Of a DNA stretch of 64,000 nt, positions 1 through 8,064 are shown one piece after another. Both the position numbers and the translations under genes were made by a program. Every line of letters starts with the position of its first letter. Within the stretch, counting starts at the first letter, position 1. The notes under the pieces are model-generated. The model was not told the DNA's origin. It made no database searches and saw only the letters and a program-made list of their open reading frames with translations. The stretch comes from QZLE01 sp033852075. Its GTDB lineage: Bacteria; Pseudomonadota; Gammaproteobacteria; QZLD01. The DNA is taken from contig JAWSVC010000021.1 of NCBI GenBank assembly GCA_033852075.1, forward strand, positions 1 through 64,000, in the 5' to 3' direction.

Positions 1-568
1 GAGGCATTTTCCCCTTAGTAGATCCAAGCGGTTTTCCATCTTCCATTTTAGTGTATGAGTCTTTTTTCATACCATCTTCATGCAGACGTTTATGAGTTTT
101 ATCTCCAGCCTTTGGAGATTTTGCTTCCGGGTGTACCTTGTACGTTTTTTCTTTACTTTCAGGCTTTCTGATTGCCCTGTTATCGCTTGCGGCAACCTTA
201 CTTATCTCAGTGGCCACGGCCTCTTCAGCATACTCAAAGTCCTCTCCATCTACCTGATGTTTAATTTCAACAAATGCCTTTATATCACCATTTGCAAAAA
301 GTTGTGTCAAACGATCTTCAACATCATCATCACTCATGCGATAGATAGCATATGCCTGGTCATCCATATCCTGAAGTAATTCTCGCCAGTAATATACACA
401 GTTATCTTCCCATGCAAACATACGAATGAATTCAAGCGCATCTTGAATATCGTAAAAAAAGACGGATTCATATTTAAATGTATCAATACCTTCTTCATCA
501 GACCACTGAACAAACATATATTCAGTCATAGATGTATCATACATTCGCACCGGCATTAATGTTCCCAT
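1..568 (-). CDS. hypothetical protein, 3' end cut by window edge
   Basis: Reading the minus strand from an ATG at 566-568 gives an open frame of about 189 codons with no stop before base 1, so the carboxyl end lies outside the window. The product starts MGTLMPVRMYDTSMTEYMF, is rich in acidic and aromatic residues in its first 120 positions, and turns strongly basic and Lys/Gly/Pro-rich near the edge (HPEAKSPKAGDKTHKR). There is no signal peptide or membrane segment. I do not recognise a family. The consistent codon use makes it a more believable gene than the short plus-strand frame at 80-379 that overlaps it. A weak purine-rich stretch (AGAGAAA) precedes the ATG. Confidence 0.65.
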   Translation of the reverse strand, partial: MGTLMPVRMYDTSMTEYMFVQWSDEEGIDTFKYESVFFYDIQDALEFIRMFAWEDNCVYYWRELLQDMDDQAYAIYRMSDDDVEDRLTQLFANGDIKAFVEIKHQVDGEDFEYAEEAVATEISKVAASDNRAIRKPESKEKTYKVHPEAKSPKAGDKTHKRLHEDGMKKDSYTKMEDGKPLGSTKGKMP

Positions 569-958
569 AGTTTTTCTCTTGCTGTTTTTGCAGTTGTTTT
601 CATTTTAGATGATTCGTGCCTATCTGCTTCAAAAGCTTATATGGTTTAGGTTAGCTATATAAGCTTTAGATTTACCCGGCAGATTATTTGAAAATATTAA
701 CTGTTTTTAAAGGTTTTTTCTACTTGTTGCTAACCATTTATTTTCATAGGTTAATTTGTGCACAATTAAAGTTTGCTCCTTAATCCAAATTACTTGAAAA
801 TGTGATGCAATTCACATAATATAAGCAATCACGAATATTTATAAGCAAGTAATCAAATAATGAAACTTGCTTATTAGGAGCGCCGGCATCTTGCCGGCAT
901 TTTTCTTTATTTTTTATAAAGCCGGCGGGACGCCAGCGCTCCTAAAAAAATTCAAAAA
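569..958. other. intergenic region, AT-rich, with one palindromic repeat
   Basis: No gene is visible between the truncated hypothetical gene and the first DUF1566 gene. The stretch is AT-rich and holds the inverted repeat annotated at 874-945 directly beyond the 3' end of the DUF1566 gene. Confidence 0.6.
874..945. repeat. REP-like inverted repeat, possible terminator
   Basis: TTAGGAGCGCCGGCATCTTG on the left pairs with a matching arm that ends GCGCTCCTAA on the right (about 21 of 25 positions complementary), separated by an AT-rich loop. It lies just beyond the stop codon of the DUF1566 gene at 959, so it may end that transcript. The sequence type (GGAGCGCCGGC...) resembles dispersed REP elements. 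Confidence 0.7.
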
Positions 959-1474
959 TCAATTACTGTCCGGACGAACCAACCGCACATAGTAGTAGTT
1001 AGGCTTATAGTAGTTGAGATCGTAACCGCTACTAAAGTTAACGTACCAGGCGTTATCATTAAGATTGGCATGCGGCGACGCTGTCCAAAACCGGGGTGAT
1101 GGCGTTGCTGGAAACAGATTCAGGTTTATTGCCGGATCAGAGCATGACTCCTCAACAATACTGGTAAGCTGCTTGATATTTGGCAGTTGCCAGGCACTGC
1201 TGCCGGCATAGGTGGTGTCAGCTGCTGCCTGCAGTGCCTCCTGCCAGGTGTATGTGGCAGCACTACCGGTGCAGGTGGAACCATCCCAGGTTTGTCCCAA
1301 GGCGCAGCGCATCCAGATGAGGTTAGTGATTTTATCTGTCACAGTGCCATCACCATTATCATTAAAGCGGCTATCAGGGGTGGTTGGAGTGATGCTGTCT
1401 TTACAGGTTTGGGCGTGCACCTGCAGAGCAAAAAGTAATGGCAGTAAAACCAGTACCTTTTTAGTCTTTTTCAT
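959..1474 (-). CDS. secreted single-domain DUF1566 (Lcl-like) protein
   Basis: About 171 residues. An upstream in-frame start at 1513 exists, but the chosen start MKKTKKVLVLLPLLFALQVHA gives a clean signal peptide cut before QTC. One DUF1566 domain follows, with the family hallmarks GDGTVTDKITNLIWMRC, the TYTWQEAL and WQLPNIKQL blocks, and an ending in FWTASP...AWYVNF...VRLVRP. DUF1566 domains adopt a C-type-lectin-like fold; the Legionella Lcl member binds glycosaminoglycans. Cys pairs suggest disulfides in the periplasm or outside the cell. It is the shortest of four paralogs here, and its last 36 codons align without gaps with two segments of the neighbouring gene while differing mainly at first and second codon positions (see findings). 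Confidence 0.85.
   Translation of the reverse strand: MKKTKKVLVLLPLLFALQVHAQTCKDSITPTTPDSRFNDNGDGTVTDKITNLIWMRCALGQTWDGSTCTGSAATYTWQEALQAAADTTYAGSSAWQLPNIKQLTSIVEESCSDPAINLNLFPATPSPRFWTASPHANLNDNAWYVNFSSGYDLNYYKPNYYYVRLVRPDSN
985..1093 (-). other. candidate DGR variable repeat, copy 1
   Basis: The 3' coding segment of the first DUF1566 gene. It aligns without gaps with 2470-2578 and 3514-3622. Constant codons (GCC TGG, GTT, GGT, TAT, GTG CGG) alternate with codons that keep a final T or C but change in the first two bases, for example TAC/CAC/GGC, AGT/GAT/CGT and AAC/CAC/AGC. The segment is followed by a block identical to that of 2447-2470 (GTGCGGTTGGTTCGTCCGG), where an IMH-type sequence would lie in a diversity-generating retroelement. 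Confidence 0.6.
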
Positions 1475-1535
1475 TGCGGTTCCTTTTATTGGTGGTTGTA
1501 TTTTGTTTGTCAACTGATTTATTAAGTTAATTTAA

Positions 1536-1623
1536 TTGGGCTTCATTCTTCAGCGCTAACCCACTTCGCTGTTTTTTTGCTGAAGATACCGTAGGTTGGG
1601 CAGAGCAGCGCGAAGCCCAACGC
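1536..1623. repeat. REP-type palindrome flanking the RAYT gene
   Basis: TTGGGCTTCATTCTTCAGCG begins the unit, followed by an internal GCTGAAGA...GTAGGTTGGGC and GCGAAGCCCAAC, so both ends can pair. The same core, TTGGGCTTCATTCTTCAGC, recurs at 2171 on the other side of the transposase, as expected for a RAYT and its REP substrates. Confidence 0.7.
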
Positions 1624-1624
1624 T

Positions 1625-2152
1625 TCAGCATTCACCGAACAACCCCTCTGTTTCTTCTGATCCTGCCCAATTTTCCGGCAACCATCTTTTTCTAACATAT
1701 TTGTGAAAACTAGAATAGGGCCAATCGATACAACGTTTTACATAACCATGTTTAATCGGGTTGTAATGGATATAATCAACATGTCTGGCATAATCTTCTT
1801 CATCTCGAATCTGATGCTCCCAATATCGGCGTTGCCAGATTCCCCGCTCTCGCTTTTTCAAGCGGCTGTCGCCGATCCTCTCATTCCTCGGCAGCCCTCT
1901 TGAGAACCCTGCTTTGATCAGAGACCATCGCTTCGCAAAATCATTATCATTCTCCGGAAGAGTCCAAATTGTATGCAGGTGTTCCGGCAATATAACCATG
2001 GCATTAATAACAAATGGATGTTTTTGTTTTACGTTTTTAACCACAGCCCGCAGGTTTTCAATATATTCTGTCAAAATAGTTTGTTTCCGATTTTCCAGAT
2101 TAACCGTAAAAAAGAGCGTTGCCCCGGGTGTTTTTGATCTTCGATATCGCAT
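1625..2152 (-). CDS. REP-associated tyrosine transposase (RAYT, Y1 family)
   Basis: 175 residues, starting MRYRRSKTPGATLFFTVN. RAYTs are single-strand DNA nucleases of the HUH type that are thought to mobilise REP palindromes. The HUH pair is visible as PEHLHTIW, and the candidate catalytic tyrosine lies in DYIHYNPIKHGYV, the usual RAYT ending. Length is normal for the family. REP-type palindromes sharing the core TTGGGCTTCATTCTTCAGC lie on both sides, so gene and ends may have inserted as a unit. That unit sits exactly where the Avd-like gene at 2195 stops. Confidence 0.9.
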   Translation of the reverse strand: MRYRRSKTPGATLFFTVNLENRKQTILTEYIENLRAVVKNVKQKHPFVINAMVILPEHLHTIWTLPENDNDFAKRWSLIKAGFSRGLPRNERIGDSRLKKRERGIWQRRYWEHQIRDEEDYARHVDYIHYNPIKHGYVKRCIDWPYSSFHKYVRKRWLPENWAGSEETEGLFGEC

Positions 2153-2169
2153 TGGGTTTTCTTTTTTTT

Positions 2170-2203
2170 GTTGGGCTTCATTCTTCAGCCCAACCTACCT
2201 CGC
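2170..2203. repeat. REP-type palindrome, second flank of the RAYT unit
   Basis: TTGGGCTTCATTCTTCAGCC followed by CAACCTACCTCGC; the arms TTGGGCT and AGCCCAA pair. It repeats the core found at 1536-1556. The stop codon of the Avd-like frame (TAG, 2195-2197) lies inside it. Confidence 0.7.
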
Positions 2204-2389
2204 TAATTTATGTTTGCTCTGTTTACGCGTAAAGGCTCTGTGAATAACCTGGCCAATACGCTGCGTTTTGAGCCGCAACTCATGCCCCAGCGTGTATTTA
2301 TGGTAGCGCGGAAATACACGCACAGCTAGTTCCATCTCTACCATTAACGCAGTTGCCTGCCGCCATATTGGTAAACGCTTGTAATCCAT
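2195..2389 (-). pseudogene. truncated Avd-like four-helix-bundle protein (DGR accessory) remnant
   Basis: 64 residues from the ATG at 2389 (MDYKRLPIWRQATALMVEME), which has an AAGGA ribosome site 7 bases upstream; a TTG two codons earlier is less likely. The segment FPRYHKYTLGHELRLKTQRI matches my memory of accessory variability determinant (Avd) proteins of diversity-generating retroelements, which are about 115-125 residues. Here the frame ends early inside the REP palindrome at 2170-2203, so the carboxyl half appears lost to the RAYT unit. It lies 50 bases downstream of a DUF1566 gene, the order target-avd typical of a DGR. Similar 23S-intervening-sequence four-helix proteins are the alternative. 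Confidence 0.6.
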
Positions 2390-2443
2390 AAGCAATCCTT
2401 ATTTGTGCCAGCTAAGTGCCGGCACACTTAAAAAATTCAAAAA

Positions 2444-4006
2444 TCAATTACTGTCCGGACGAACCAACCGCACATGGTAGCTGTGATTCTCATAGTAGTT
2501 GTAACCGTAACCTTGATCGAAGTTAACGTGCCAGGCGTAACCATTACTAATGGCATATGGCGACGCTGTCCAATAATTTGAACTGCGGGTATTCGGAAAA
2601 TATGACGCATCTATCGCAGGGTTATTGGTGGCGTAATTAACAATGGAACGCAGTTGCTCTTTATTAGGCATGCGCCAATCGTTATAACCGCAGAGACCAA
2701 CTTCATTAACTCTGACAACATATTTTTCGGTGTCACAATTGACGGTATCCACACAAGTACCGCCGTTTTCGGTACCGGCATTACCACCATTGGTGTTGCT
2801 GTCGGAGTTATACCAGGTGTAGGAGTGGTCTCTGTCGCGCAGACCGCCATCATCGGTCTTAACTTCCCATATCAGGCCGGTTATGTTGTCTTTTACGCAA
2901 CTCCACTGTGCTGCTGAAGCCGGCAGCTCATTTCCATTGGCATCAATCTTGGTAAAGCTAAAGCCGGCGTGACCATCGGAATCGTCATTATGAGTTACAT
3001 CACGTCCAAATTCGGCATCTTGCTCCGGAAAATCAACCTGAGGACAGTCAAGATCGGTATCTGTTTCATTGCCGCAGCGGGTAATACCGGTGTCATTCAG
3101 CGGTGCCGGCAGCTTGAAGCTTAGGGTTATTGCACAATTATCAACAACCGGGTCGATAGTAAATTCAGTGCCTACCCAAGAGCCGTCGCAGCCTGATATA
3201 AACGGAATGTATCCGGCATCGGCGGTTACGGTAAATTCAATCGTTTTGCCCTTGTTAATGATCTGGGTTTCTGATGGGCTGATAGTACCATTCTCGATTT
3301 GACCAGTAATGGTTACCGTAACCGCATCAGGGGTCAGTGGATTATCGTCCTCTTCATCCGGAATGCCGTCATTATCATCATCAGTATCACATGCATCGCC
3401 CTCGCCATCACCATCTGTATCCAGCTGGTCGACATTGACATGAAGCGGGCAGTTATCGGCTTCATCAGCTATACCATCACCATCATCATCAGTAGCGCCC
3501 GGGCGAACTAGGCGCACAGAGCCGTAGCTACTCTTATAGCTGCCGTAACCGTCACCGTAACGAAAGTAAACGCCCCAGGCGAAATCATTACCACTGGCAT
3601 ACGGCGACGCTGACCAAAAATAGGATGATGGTGTTGCCGGAAACAGATTGAGGTTAATTGCCGGATCATAGCATGACTCCTCAACAATATTAGTAAGCTG
3701 CTTAATGTTTGGCAGTTGCCAGGCACTACTGCCGGCATAGGTGGTGTCAGCTGCTGCCTGCAGTGCCTGCTGCCAGGTGTAGGTGGCAGCATTACCGGTG
3801 CAGGTGGAACCATCCCAGGTTTGTCCCAAGGCGCAGCGCATCCAGATAAGTCCAGTATGCTTATCCTGCACTGTACCATCACCCCTGTCTATAAAACGTT
3901 CATCCGGCGTGGTTGAGGTAACAGTATCATTACAGGTTTGCGCCAGAGCAATATGTTGTATCAGCACCACTGACAACACCAGCAAAATTTTAGCTATATA
4001 TCTCAT
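2444..4006 (-). CDS. secreted DUF1566-TSP3-DUF1566 protein
   Basis: 520 residues with a signal peptide (MRYIAKILLVLSVVLIQHIALA, cut before QTC). Order: DUF1566 domain (about 25-175), two thrombospondin type 3 calcium motifs (DDDGDGIADEADNCPL, DTDGDGEGDACDTDDDNDG; about 177-215), a beta-repeat of the InlB/GHVTPSG kind (VTITGQIENGTISPS to CAITLSFKLP; about 230-300), and a second DUF1566 domain (about 305-520). Likely an exported, calcium-stiffened binding protein. The middle part is almost identical at DNA level to the next gene (2700-3030 against 4380-4710), pointing to recent duplication or gene conversion. Both DUF1566 ends belong to the third-base-conserved variable set. Confidence 0.85.
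   Translation of the reverse strand: MRYIAKILLVLSVVLIQHIALAQTCNDTVTSTTPDERFIDRGDGTVQDKHTGLIWMRCALGQTWDGSTCTGNAATYTWQQALQAAADTTYAGSSAWQLPNIKQLTNIVEESCYDPAINLNLFPATPSSYFWSASPYASGNDFAWGVYFRYGDGYGSYKSSYGSVRLVRPGATDDDGDGIADEADNCPLHVNVDQLDTDGDGEGDACDTDDDNDGIPDEEDDNPLTPDAVTVTITGQIENGTISPSETQIINKGKTIEFTVTADAGYIPFISGCDGSWVGTEFTIDPVVDNCAITLSFKLPAPLNDTGITRCGNETDTDLDCPQVDFPEQDAEFGRDVTHNDDSDGHAGFSFTKIDANGNELPASAAQWSCVKDNITGLIWEVKTDDGGLRDRDHSYTWYNSDSNTNGGNAGTENGGTCVDTVNCDTEKYVVRVNEVGLCGYNDWRMPNKEQLRSIVNYATNNPAIDASYFPNTRSSNYWTASPYAISNGYAWHVNFDQGYGYNYYENHSYHVRLVRPDSN
2470..2578 (-). other. candidate DGR variable repeat, copy 2b (gene 3' end)
   Basis: Aligns without gaps at a constant offset of 1485 bases to 985-1093. 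The 3' flank is identical for more than 30 bases, while the codons between are scrambled at positions 1 and 2. The Avd-like remnant begins 81 bases downstream of this repeat, on the same strand. Confidence 0.6.
3514..3622 (-). other. candidate DGR variable repeat, copy 2a (internal)
   Basis: Internal copy in the first DUF1566 domain, offset 2529 bases from 985-1093 without gaps. Its 3' flank (GTGCGCCTAGTTCGCCCGG) is diverged from the other two, so this copy is probably no longer an acceptor even if the others are. Confidence 0.5.
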
Positions 4007-4124
4007 CTGTTTTCCTTTTACGCTGGTTGGCCAATTTATGCCAACCTGCTATTAAAATCTTAACCTTCAGCATCCACCTTTATCACCACTGTAGTAACAA
4101 TATGGTACTAACTTAATTAAAAAA

Positions 4125-5714
4125 TCAATCACTATCCGGACGCACTAAACGCACACTCTGAATACTACCCTTACCATAGGCGACATGATCACCATAACGG
4201 AAGAACACTAACCACACACCTGTGTTACTTTGAGCAGATAGCGACGACGTATAGTACATTCCATCATCTGCGTCAGAAAAGTAGGCTGTATCCATTGCGG
4301 GTCTAGACGCACTTAAATTTAGGATACTGAGCAATTCAGAGAGGGTAGGAAGGCGCCAGTCATTATGGCCACAAAGTCCAACTTCATTAACTCTGGTAAC
4401 ATATTTTTCGGTGTCACAATTGACGGTATCCACACAAGTACCGCCGTTTTCGGTACCGGCATTACCACCATTGGTGTTGCTGTCGGAGTTATACCAGGTG
4501 TAGGAGTGGTCTCTGTCGCGCAGACCGCCATCATCGGTCTTAACTTCCCATATCAGGCCGGTTATGTTGTCTTTTACGCAACTCCACTGTGCTGCTGAAG
4601 CCGGCAGCTCATTTCCATTGGCATCAATCTTGGTAAAGCTAAAGCCGGCGTGACCATCGGAATCGTCATTATGAGTTACATCACGTCCGAACTCGGCATC
4701 TTGCCCCGGAAAGCCTGCCTGGGCACAATCAAGATCATTATCATCTGCATTACCACAGCGGGTAATACCGGTGTCATTCAGCGGTGCTGTTGGAAGCTTA
4801 AAGCTCAAGGTTATAGTGCAATTATCCACAACCGGGTCGATGGTAAATTTAGTGCCTACCAGGGAGCCGCCGCAGCCTGATATATGCGGGTAGTATCCGG
4901 AATTCGCCGTTACGGTAAATTCAATCGTTTTGCCCTTGTTAATGATCTGGGTTTCTGATGGGCTGATAGTACCATTCTCGATTTGACCAGTAATGGTTAC
5001 CGTAACCGCATCAGGGGTCAGTGGATTATCATCCTCTTCATCCGGAATGCCGTCATTATCATCATCAGTATCACATGCATCTCCTTGGGTGTCACCATCG
5101 GTATTCAGCTGGTCAGCGTTAGCATACAGAAGACAGTTATCGGATTCGTCAGCAACACCGTCGCCATCTTCATCAATAGTATCCAGGCGAACTAACCTGA
5201 CATATTCGTTAGAGTCCATATTGACTAATCTAGATGGCATAGAATTGCTATTAACGAAGTACACAATCAAGGCATAACCGTTTAAGACATAGTCATTATC
5301 AGTCGACGATGTCCAGTAACGACCAACATCCGGCATTTGCGGAAATATATCAAGGTTAATAGCCGGTTCGTAACAAGCCCTTTCGACAATAGATCGTAAC
5401 TGTTTTTTATCAGGCACACGCCAGGCACTGCTACCTGCATAGGTATAACCTGCTGCTACCTGCAATGCCTGTTGCCATGTGTATGTTGCTGCCGTTCCTG
5501 CACAGGTTGCGCCATCCCAGATTTGCCCCAAAGAGCAGCGCATCCAGATAAGCCCGGTGCGTATATCAGTAACCGTGCCGTCGCCATTATCGATAAAATG
5601 CTCACCGGGAGTAGTTGGAATTATATTCTGATTACAGGTTTGAGCATGAACAGCTATTACCACTCCCCCCCATAATAGGGTGACAATAAGCACAATTTTT
5701 ATTACTGCTTTCAT
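4125..5714 (-). CDS. secreted DUF1566-TSP3-DUF1566 protein
   Basis: 529 residues, signal peptide MKAVIKIVLIVTLLWGGVVIAVHA cut before QTC. The architecture equals that of its downstream neighbour: DUF1566, TSP3 motifs (DEDGDGVADESDNCLLY, DTDDDNDGIPDEEDDNPLTP), the beta-repeat domain with paired Cys, and DUF1566. The two DUF1566 ends (YWTSSTDNDYVLNGYALIVYF and YYTSSLSAQSNTGVWLVFF) have diverged, and the pattern of third-base conservation is not clear here. Spacing to the neighbours (118 and 109 bases) allows one operon. Function is inferred only as extracellular binding or adhesion. Confidence 0.85.
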   Translation of the reverse strand: MKAVIKIVLIVTLLWGGVVIAVHAQTCNQNIIPTTPGEHFIDNGDGTVTDIRTGLIWMRCSLGQIWDGATCAGTAATYTWQQALQVAAGYTYAGSSAWRVPDKKQLRSIVERACYEPAINLDIFPQMPDVGRYWTSSTDNDYVLNGYALIVYFVNSNSMPSRLVNMDSNEYVRLVRLDTIDEDGDGVADESDNCLLYANADQLNTDGDTQGDACDTDDDNDGIPDEEDDNPLTPDAVTVTITGQIENGTISPSETQIINKGKTIEFTVTANSGYYPHISGCGGSLVGTKFTIDPVVDNCTITLSFKLPTAPLNDTGITRCGNADDNDLDCAQAGFPGQDAEFGRDVTHNDDSDGHAGFSFTKIDANGNELPASAAQWSCVKDNITGLIWEVKTDDGGLRDRDHSYTWYNSDSNTNGGNAGTENGGTCVDTVNCDTEKYVTRVNEVGLCGHNDWRLPTLSELLSILNLSASRPAMDTAYFSDADDGMYYTSSLSAQSNTGVWLVFFRYGDHVAYGKGSIQSVRLVRPDSD

Positions 5715-5823
5715 ATTATTTATTCCTTACTTGCTTTCCTCGCCCATGGTCCTACCCAGGAGCAAGCGCACCTAAATTCGTTAATTGGTTGCCCCCAAAA
5801 AGCAACTTAAAAACAATTCTAAA

Positions 5824-7863
5824 TCAATCACTATTCAGGCGAACCAATCGCACATAAAAGCTTTGATTCTTATGAGAGTGAATCTCACCGCCGCTATAGA
5901 AGCTTACATACCAAGCACTAGTGCCAGAATAGGCATAGGTCGATGACGTCCAGTATCTATCATCAACCGTATTAGGAAAGTAGGTCGCATCTATTGCTGG
6001 CTGATATGCGCCTGAATTTACGATACCGTACAACTCAGAGACACTAGACAATCGCCAGTCACTATGACCACATAGACCAACTGCATTGACGCTGACAGCA
6101 TATTTTTCGGTATCACAGTTACCTGCATCCGCACAAGAACCACCGTTTGCGGTACCGGCATCACCACCATTGGTATTGCTATTAGAGCTATACCAAGAAT
6201 AGGTATTGTCTTTATCGCGCAGACCACCATCGTCGGTCTTAACTTCCCACATCAGGCCGGTTACGTTGTCTTTTACGCAACTCCACTGTGCTGCTGAAGC
6301 CGGCAGTTCATTTCCATTGGCATCAATCTTGGTGAAACTGAAGCCGGCATGGCCATCGGCATCATCATTATGGGTTACATCACGCCCGAACTCGGCATCC
6401 TGCCTTGGAAGACCTGCCTGAAGACAGGCAAGATCATAACTATCAGCATTGGCACAGCGGGTGGCACCTGTATCATTCAGCGGTGCGGTTGGGGGTTTAA
6501 AACTCAGGGTTATAGTGCAGTCGCTATTTACTGCGGCGGTGGTAAATGCAGTGGCTACAAGTTTGCCATCACAGCCTGATATATGCGGGTAGTATCCGGA
6601 ATTCGCCGTTACGGTAAATTCAATCGTTTTGCCCCGGTTAATGATCTGGGTTTCTGACGGGCTGATAGTACCATTCTCGATTTGACCAGTAATGGTTACC
6701 GTAACCGCATCAGGGGTGAGTGGATTATCGTCCTCTTCATCCGGAATGCCGTCATTATCATCATCAGTATCACATGCATCGCCCTCGCCATCACCATCTG
6801 TATCGGTCTGGTCGGCATTGACATGAAGCGGGCAGTTGTCGGCTGCATCATCGAAACCGTCGTTGTCATCGTCGTCATCAATATTATCGTGGATGCCGTC
6901 ACCATCTGTATCTGTATTGTCGGGATTATCCGGGAAGGGGTCCAAATTATTAGGTATGCCATCACCGTCAATATCATTATCACATTCATTTCCCAGCCCG
7001 TCACTGTCTGTATCAGTCTGGTCGGTATTGGCGATGAGCCGGCAGTTATCGGATCCGTCTAGCACGCCGTCGCCGTCATCGTCATCGTCACATGCATTAC
7101 CCTGCCGGTCACCATCGATATCCATCTGGTCGGGATTGCTGATTAACGGGCAGTTATCGACCACATCGGTCAGGCCATCAGCATCATCGTCGGTATCAAT
7201 GTAGTTTATCTGACCGTCACCATCGTTATCACCTGCAGATTCTATCAAATGAATCTGCGCTTCCAGTGATGCTACAAGCAGCGGCGCTGTTTCATATATA
7301 TCGTCATCCTCTACCCCTACCAGATCATCAGTCAGCGCAGTTATCAATTCCCGCGCTGCAATGGCAAAACTGTTATCATCCGTAAAGTTGATTTGTGCAG
7401 CGTTATCTTCAAGCTGCGCTGCTGCTGCGCGAACCTGTGCAGGGATCTGCAAACCATTATCCGGCTCGCCATCTGCATCAAGTGTCATTAGCAAACGCGC
7501 GATATTTACTACCTGAGGATCGTCGATTTCTCCGCCAACAAGATTCTGAGGGGTCACGACTCCCGTTGCTGTTGCTGAACCGAGTACGATTTTACCAATA
7601 GAGAAGGTTACTGTGTCTCCATCCAGATATTCATACTCGCCATCAATATTGGTTACACCTTTTAAGTTACCCGGGCTGGTTGAATAGTTTAGCCCTTCAA
7701 CAGGGCCATCGATAAAGTAACCTTGCTGTTTTTCAGGATTGGGGGTTGATTCAGAATCAGTCTCAGATTCAGGGTCAGGAAGACCGCCACCACAGGCAGC
7801 AAGAGCCAGGAGCCCCCCTACAAGTACAGTTAAACGTAAAGATTTGACTAGAAATGATGACAC
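5824..7863 (-). CDS. TSP3-repeat lipoprotein with C-terminal DUF1566 domain
   Basis: 679 residues, a lipoprotein with signal sequence and lipobox LAACGGG (Cys about 24). After a Ser/Pro-rich linker comes a region of about 180 residues (YFIDGPVEGLNYSTSPG, seen in surface lipoproteins of marine bacteria). A long run of TSP3 calcium motifs follows (about 215-375: DNDGDGQINYIDTDDDADG and six more), then the beta-repeat and one DUF1566 domain. The TSP3 array is longer than in the two paralogs downstream, suggesting a stalk that holds the DUF1566 head away from the outer membrane. It is first in the row, so a shared promoter probably lies in 7864-8064. Confidence 0.85.
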   Translation of the reverse strand: MSSFLVKSLRLTVLVGGLLALAACGGGLPDPESETDSESTPNPEKQQGYFIDGPVEGLNYSTSPGNLKGVTNIDGEYEYLDGDTVTFSIGKIVLGSATATGVVTPQNLVGGEIDDPQVVNIARLLMTLDADGEPDNGLQIPAQVRAAAAQLEDNAAQINFTDDNSFAIAARELITALTDDLVGVEDDDIYETAPLLVASLEAQIHLIESAGDNDGDGQINYIDTDDDADGLTDVVDNCPLISNPDQMDIDGDRQGNACDDDDDGDGVLDGSDNCRLIANTDQTDTDSDGLGNECDNDIDGDGIPNNLDPFPDNPDNTDTDGDGIHDNIDDDDDNDGFDDAADNCPLHVNADQTDTDGDGEGDACDTDDDNDGIPDEEDDNPLTPDAVTVTITGQIENGTISPSETQIINRGKTIEFTVTANSGYYPHISGCDGKLVATAFTTAAVNSDCTITLSFKPPTAPLNDTGATRCANADSYDLACLQAGLPRQDAEFGRDVTHNDDADGHAGFSFTKIDANGNELPASAAQWSCVKDNVTGLMWEVKTDDGGLRDKDNTYSWYSSNSNTNGGDAGTANGGSCADAGNCDTEKYAVSVNAVGLCGHSDWRLSSVSELYGIVNSGAYQPAIDATYFPNTVDDRYWTSSTYAYSGTSAWYVSFYSGGEIHSHKNQSFYVRLVRLNSD

Positions 7864-7952
7864 TTCGATCCCCTTAGTTTATTTCCCATTATTATTTCCA
7901 AATAGATGTGAAACAAATATTTTTGTTATGAAACAGTTCACGCATATTAGCA

Positions 7953-7997
7953 AATAACAATAACGATAACAATAACAATAACAATAACAATAACAAG
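7953..7997. repeat. hexanucleotide tandem repeat (AATAAC)n
   Basis: About seven units of AATAAC, one carrying an A-to-G change (AATAACGATAAC), in the 201-base gap between the divergent lipoprotein gene and map. Such short arrays can change length by slippage; whether this one affects either promoter is unknown. Confidence 0.85.
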
Positions 7998-8064
7998 CAA
8001 AGTAGCTTTTATATCTTCATATATATACAATCAGATAACATTTACTCAAATTACGGAAAGTTTA

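Noticed and set aside
80..379. Plus-strand frame of 99 codons
   Set aside because: It lies opposite a longer open frame on the minus strand (1-568) that has a start codon and more natural protein composition.
985..6000. CRISPR-like array from the regularly repeated DUF1566 and TSP3 segments
   Set aside because: The repeats are coding, long and unevenly spaced; no cas genes are present.
7953..7997. AATAAC array as the missing adenine-rich DGR template
   Set aside because: It is a simple hexamer repeat without the constant flanks (GCCTGG, GTGCGG) that a template must share with the variable repeats.
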